IMG/VR virus record: IMGVR_UViG_3300020162_002836 | Location: 1 to 21,156 of that record | DNA from: a virus | DNA length: 21,156 nucleotides | Direction: 5' to 3' (one strand) | Shown: piece by piece, positions 20,341 to 21,156 of the stretch | How the letters are laid out: each line of letters starts with the position of its first letter | Position numbering within the stretch: the first letter of the stretch is position 1 | Notes under the pieces: generated by a model | What the model saw: only the letters and a program-made list of their open reading frames with translations | Told to the model about the DNA's origin: nothing | Database searches by the model: none | Translations under genes and position numbers: made by a program

Positions 20341-21156
20341 TTACTGAACAAGCTCTTCGGTAAACTCAAATTTTAGGTTCTTGCTGATTGGATCAACTTT
20401 TGAAACCTTAACATAAGGATAAAGATTGATGTTCTTTTCAAGATCTGTACGCTTCAATGTAACTTCAAAATTTTCACCGTCTACCTCTATTGATATAGAA
20501 TTGTTCTTAGAATCAACAGTATACACAAAACTTCTATTTTCAGTTCTATCTCTTAATTTTTGCCAAGCTAATTTTTCAGAGTTAGTGTTTTCAGGAGAAA
20601 GCGTAAATACAATTCTATACTGACCTTTTTTAGATGTTATGTCTTTAATATACACGTCTAATTTATCACCGGTTTTAAAGGATGATTTTATTTTTCCATA
20701 ATCACTAAATTCAGAACTATGAACTAGTCCTGTGAAGTATTCGTCTATTTCAACAAAGATTCCAAAATCATAAGGCTTACTAGTTAAGATTCCAGAATAT
20801 GGAATATTGAAGTGTAAGTTCTCAATCATAATAGGCATTGAGCTTGTGATGTATTTCTTATGAGAAAGAATAAATAAATCGTTTGATTGATCATAATTAT
20901 CTACCATAACAAATAAAGTTTTACCTAACATGTCATTAAAGTTATAGACAACATTTGCTGCAGCATGAGAGCCTGGGATAAAGCATTCAACTTCGTTATT
21001 GTATAGGGCAAGGTATCCACCTTTTATTAATTTAATAATAGTTACTTCAAACCATGTATTGTTTTTAAGATGATCAAATAAGTCATACTTATAAGAAACT
21101 GCAAGTGCTTTTTTCTCAGAACCAAAGTTTTCACCGTGTGCATTTGTTTTATATAG
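20341..21156 (-). CDS. Tandem S1-domain RNA-binding protein, 5' end cut by window
   Basis: The frame is open from the window edge to the stop at 20341, giving 271 visible residues; the internal Met at 20931 is not the true start. Two S1-type OB folds are visible. The first reads FEVTIIKLIKGGYLALYNNEVECFIPGS, then a loop and MLGKTLFVMVDNYDQSNDLFILSHKKYI. The second reads YSGILTSKPYDFGIFVEI, FTGLVHSSEF and FKTGDKLDVYIKDI, ending YRIVFTLSP. The GIFV-(D/E) and GLVH-x-SE motifs of the second are classic S1 signatures. Ribosomal protein S1 and relatives bind A/U-rich mRNA leaders. A further domain follows (about 190-271). In this phage, whose genes lack Shine-Dalgarno sites, it may influence translation or RNA stability. 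The missing N-terminus could hold more S1 repeats. Confidence 0.87.
   Translation of the reverse strand, partial: LYKTNAHGENFGSEKKALAVSYKYDLFDHLKNNTWFEVTIIKLIKGGYLALYNNEVECFIPGSHAAANVVYNFNDMLGKTLFVMVDNYDQSNDLFILSHKKYITSSMPIMIENLHFNIPYSGILTSKPYDFGIFVEIDEYFTGLVHSSEFSDYGKIKSSFKTGDKLDVYIKDITSKKGQYRIVFTLSPENTNSEKLAWQKLRDRTENRSFVYTVDSKNNSISIEVDGENFEVTLKRTDLEKNINLYPYVKVSKVDPISKNLKFEFTEELVQ

Noticed and set aside
1-21156. tRNA genes, CRISPR arrays, insertion sequences, homing endonucleases
   Set aside because: No cloverleaf with a TTCGA-type T-loop, no regularly spaced repeats, no transposase and no GIY-YIG or HNH protein was seen on either strand.

Overview
This window looks like part of the genome of a lytic, T4-like (straboviral) contractile-tailed phage with low GC, and its host is probably a member of the Bacteroidota. 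The T4-type assignment rests on a set of recognisable T4 core genes: gp47, gp41, UvsX, gp43, gp18-type sheath, RNase H and gp32. The host inference rests on three things. First, almost no gene has a Shine-Dalgarno sequence; the leaders are A-rich instead. Second, there is a small protein resembling the Bacteroidota histone H1-like (Hc1) proteins. Third, there is a GroES whose mobile loop resembles Bacteroidota GroES. The host call is inference. No tRNA, CRISPR array, insertion sequence or homing endonuclease was seen.

Layout. Positions 1-8341 (minus strand) form one long, tightly packed, often translationally coupled replication/recombination unit. In transcription order it runs: all-alpha dUTPase, zinc-ribbon protein, the N-terminal half of a B-family DNA polymerase (gp43A), two unknown proteins, a degenerate Nudix-like protein, UvsX recombinase, a small basic/helical protein, gp41 helicase, two small unknown proteins, and gp47 nuclease, which runs off the left edge. 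Positions 8457-12289 (plus strand) are late genes: a very long tail sheath protein (999 aa) and a GH19 endolysin, led by a cyanophage/T4-style late promoter motif. Positions 12291-15340 (minus) hold gp32 ssDNA-binding protein, an unknown 95-aa protein, RNase H/5' nuclease, GroES and a one-pass membrane protein. A clear hairpin terminator at 15409-15434 separates this unit from the Hc1-like gene (15455-15727). Positions 15773-17261 (minus) are a coupled three-gene cassette. All three products begin with a T4-style capsid-targeting leader ending in (I/L)-x-E, and one is a HExxH zincin. The cassette is preceded by the same 12-bp motif found upstream of the tail sheath gene. Positions 17357-20191 (minus) are class I ribonucleotide reductase (nrdB then nrdA). 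Positions 20341-21156 are a tandem S1-domain RNA-binding protein running off the right edge.

How the parts fit. NrdAB and dUTPase supply and clean the dNTP pool. gp43A, gp41, gp32, RNase H, UvsX and gp47 are the T4-type replication and recombination-dependent replication machinery. GroES probably helps fold the capsid protein, as T4 gp31 does. The sheath and endolysin serve virion assembly and lysis. The leader-bearing cassette probably encodes internal head proteins injected with the DNA, including a predicted metalloprotease. The most unusual features are the polymerase that stops just after motif A (its second half is not in this window), the predicted head-packaged protease cassette sharing a late promoter word with the sheath gene, and the phage S1-domain protein in a genome whose genes lack Shine-Dalgarno sites.
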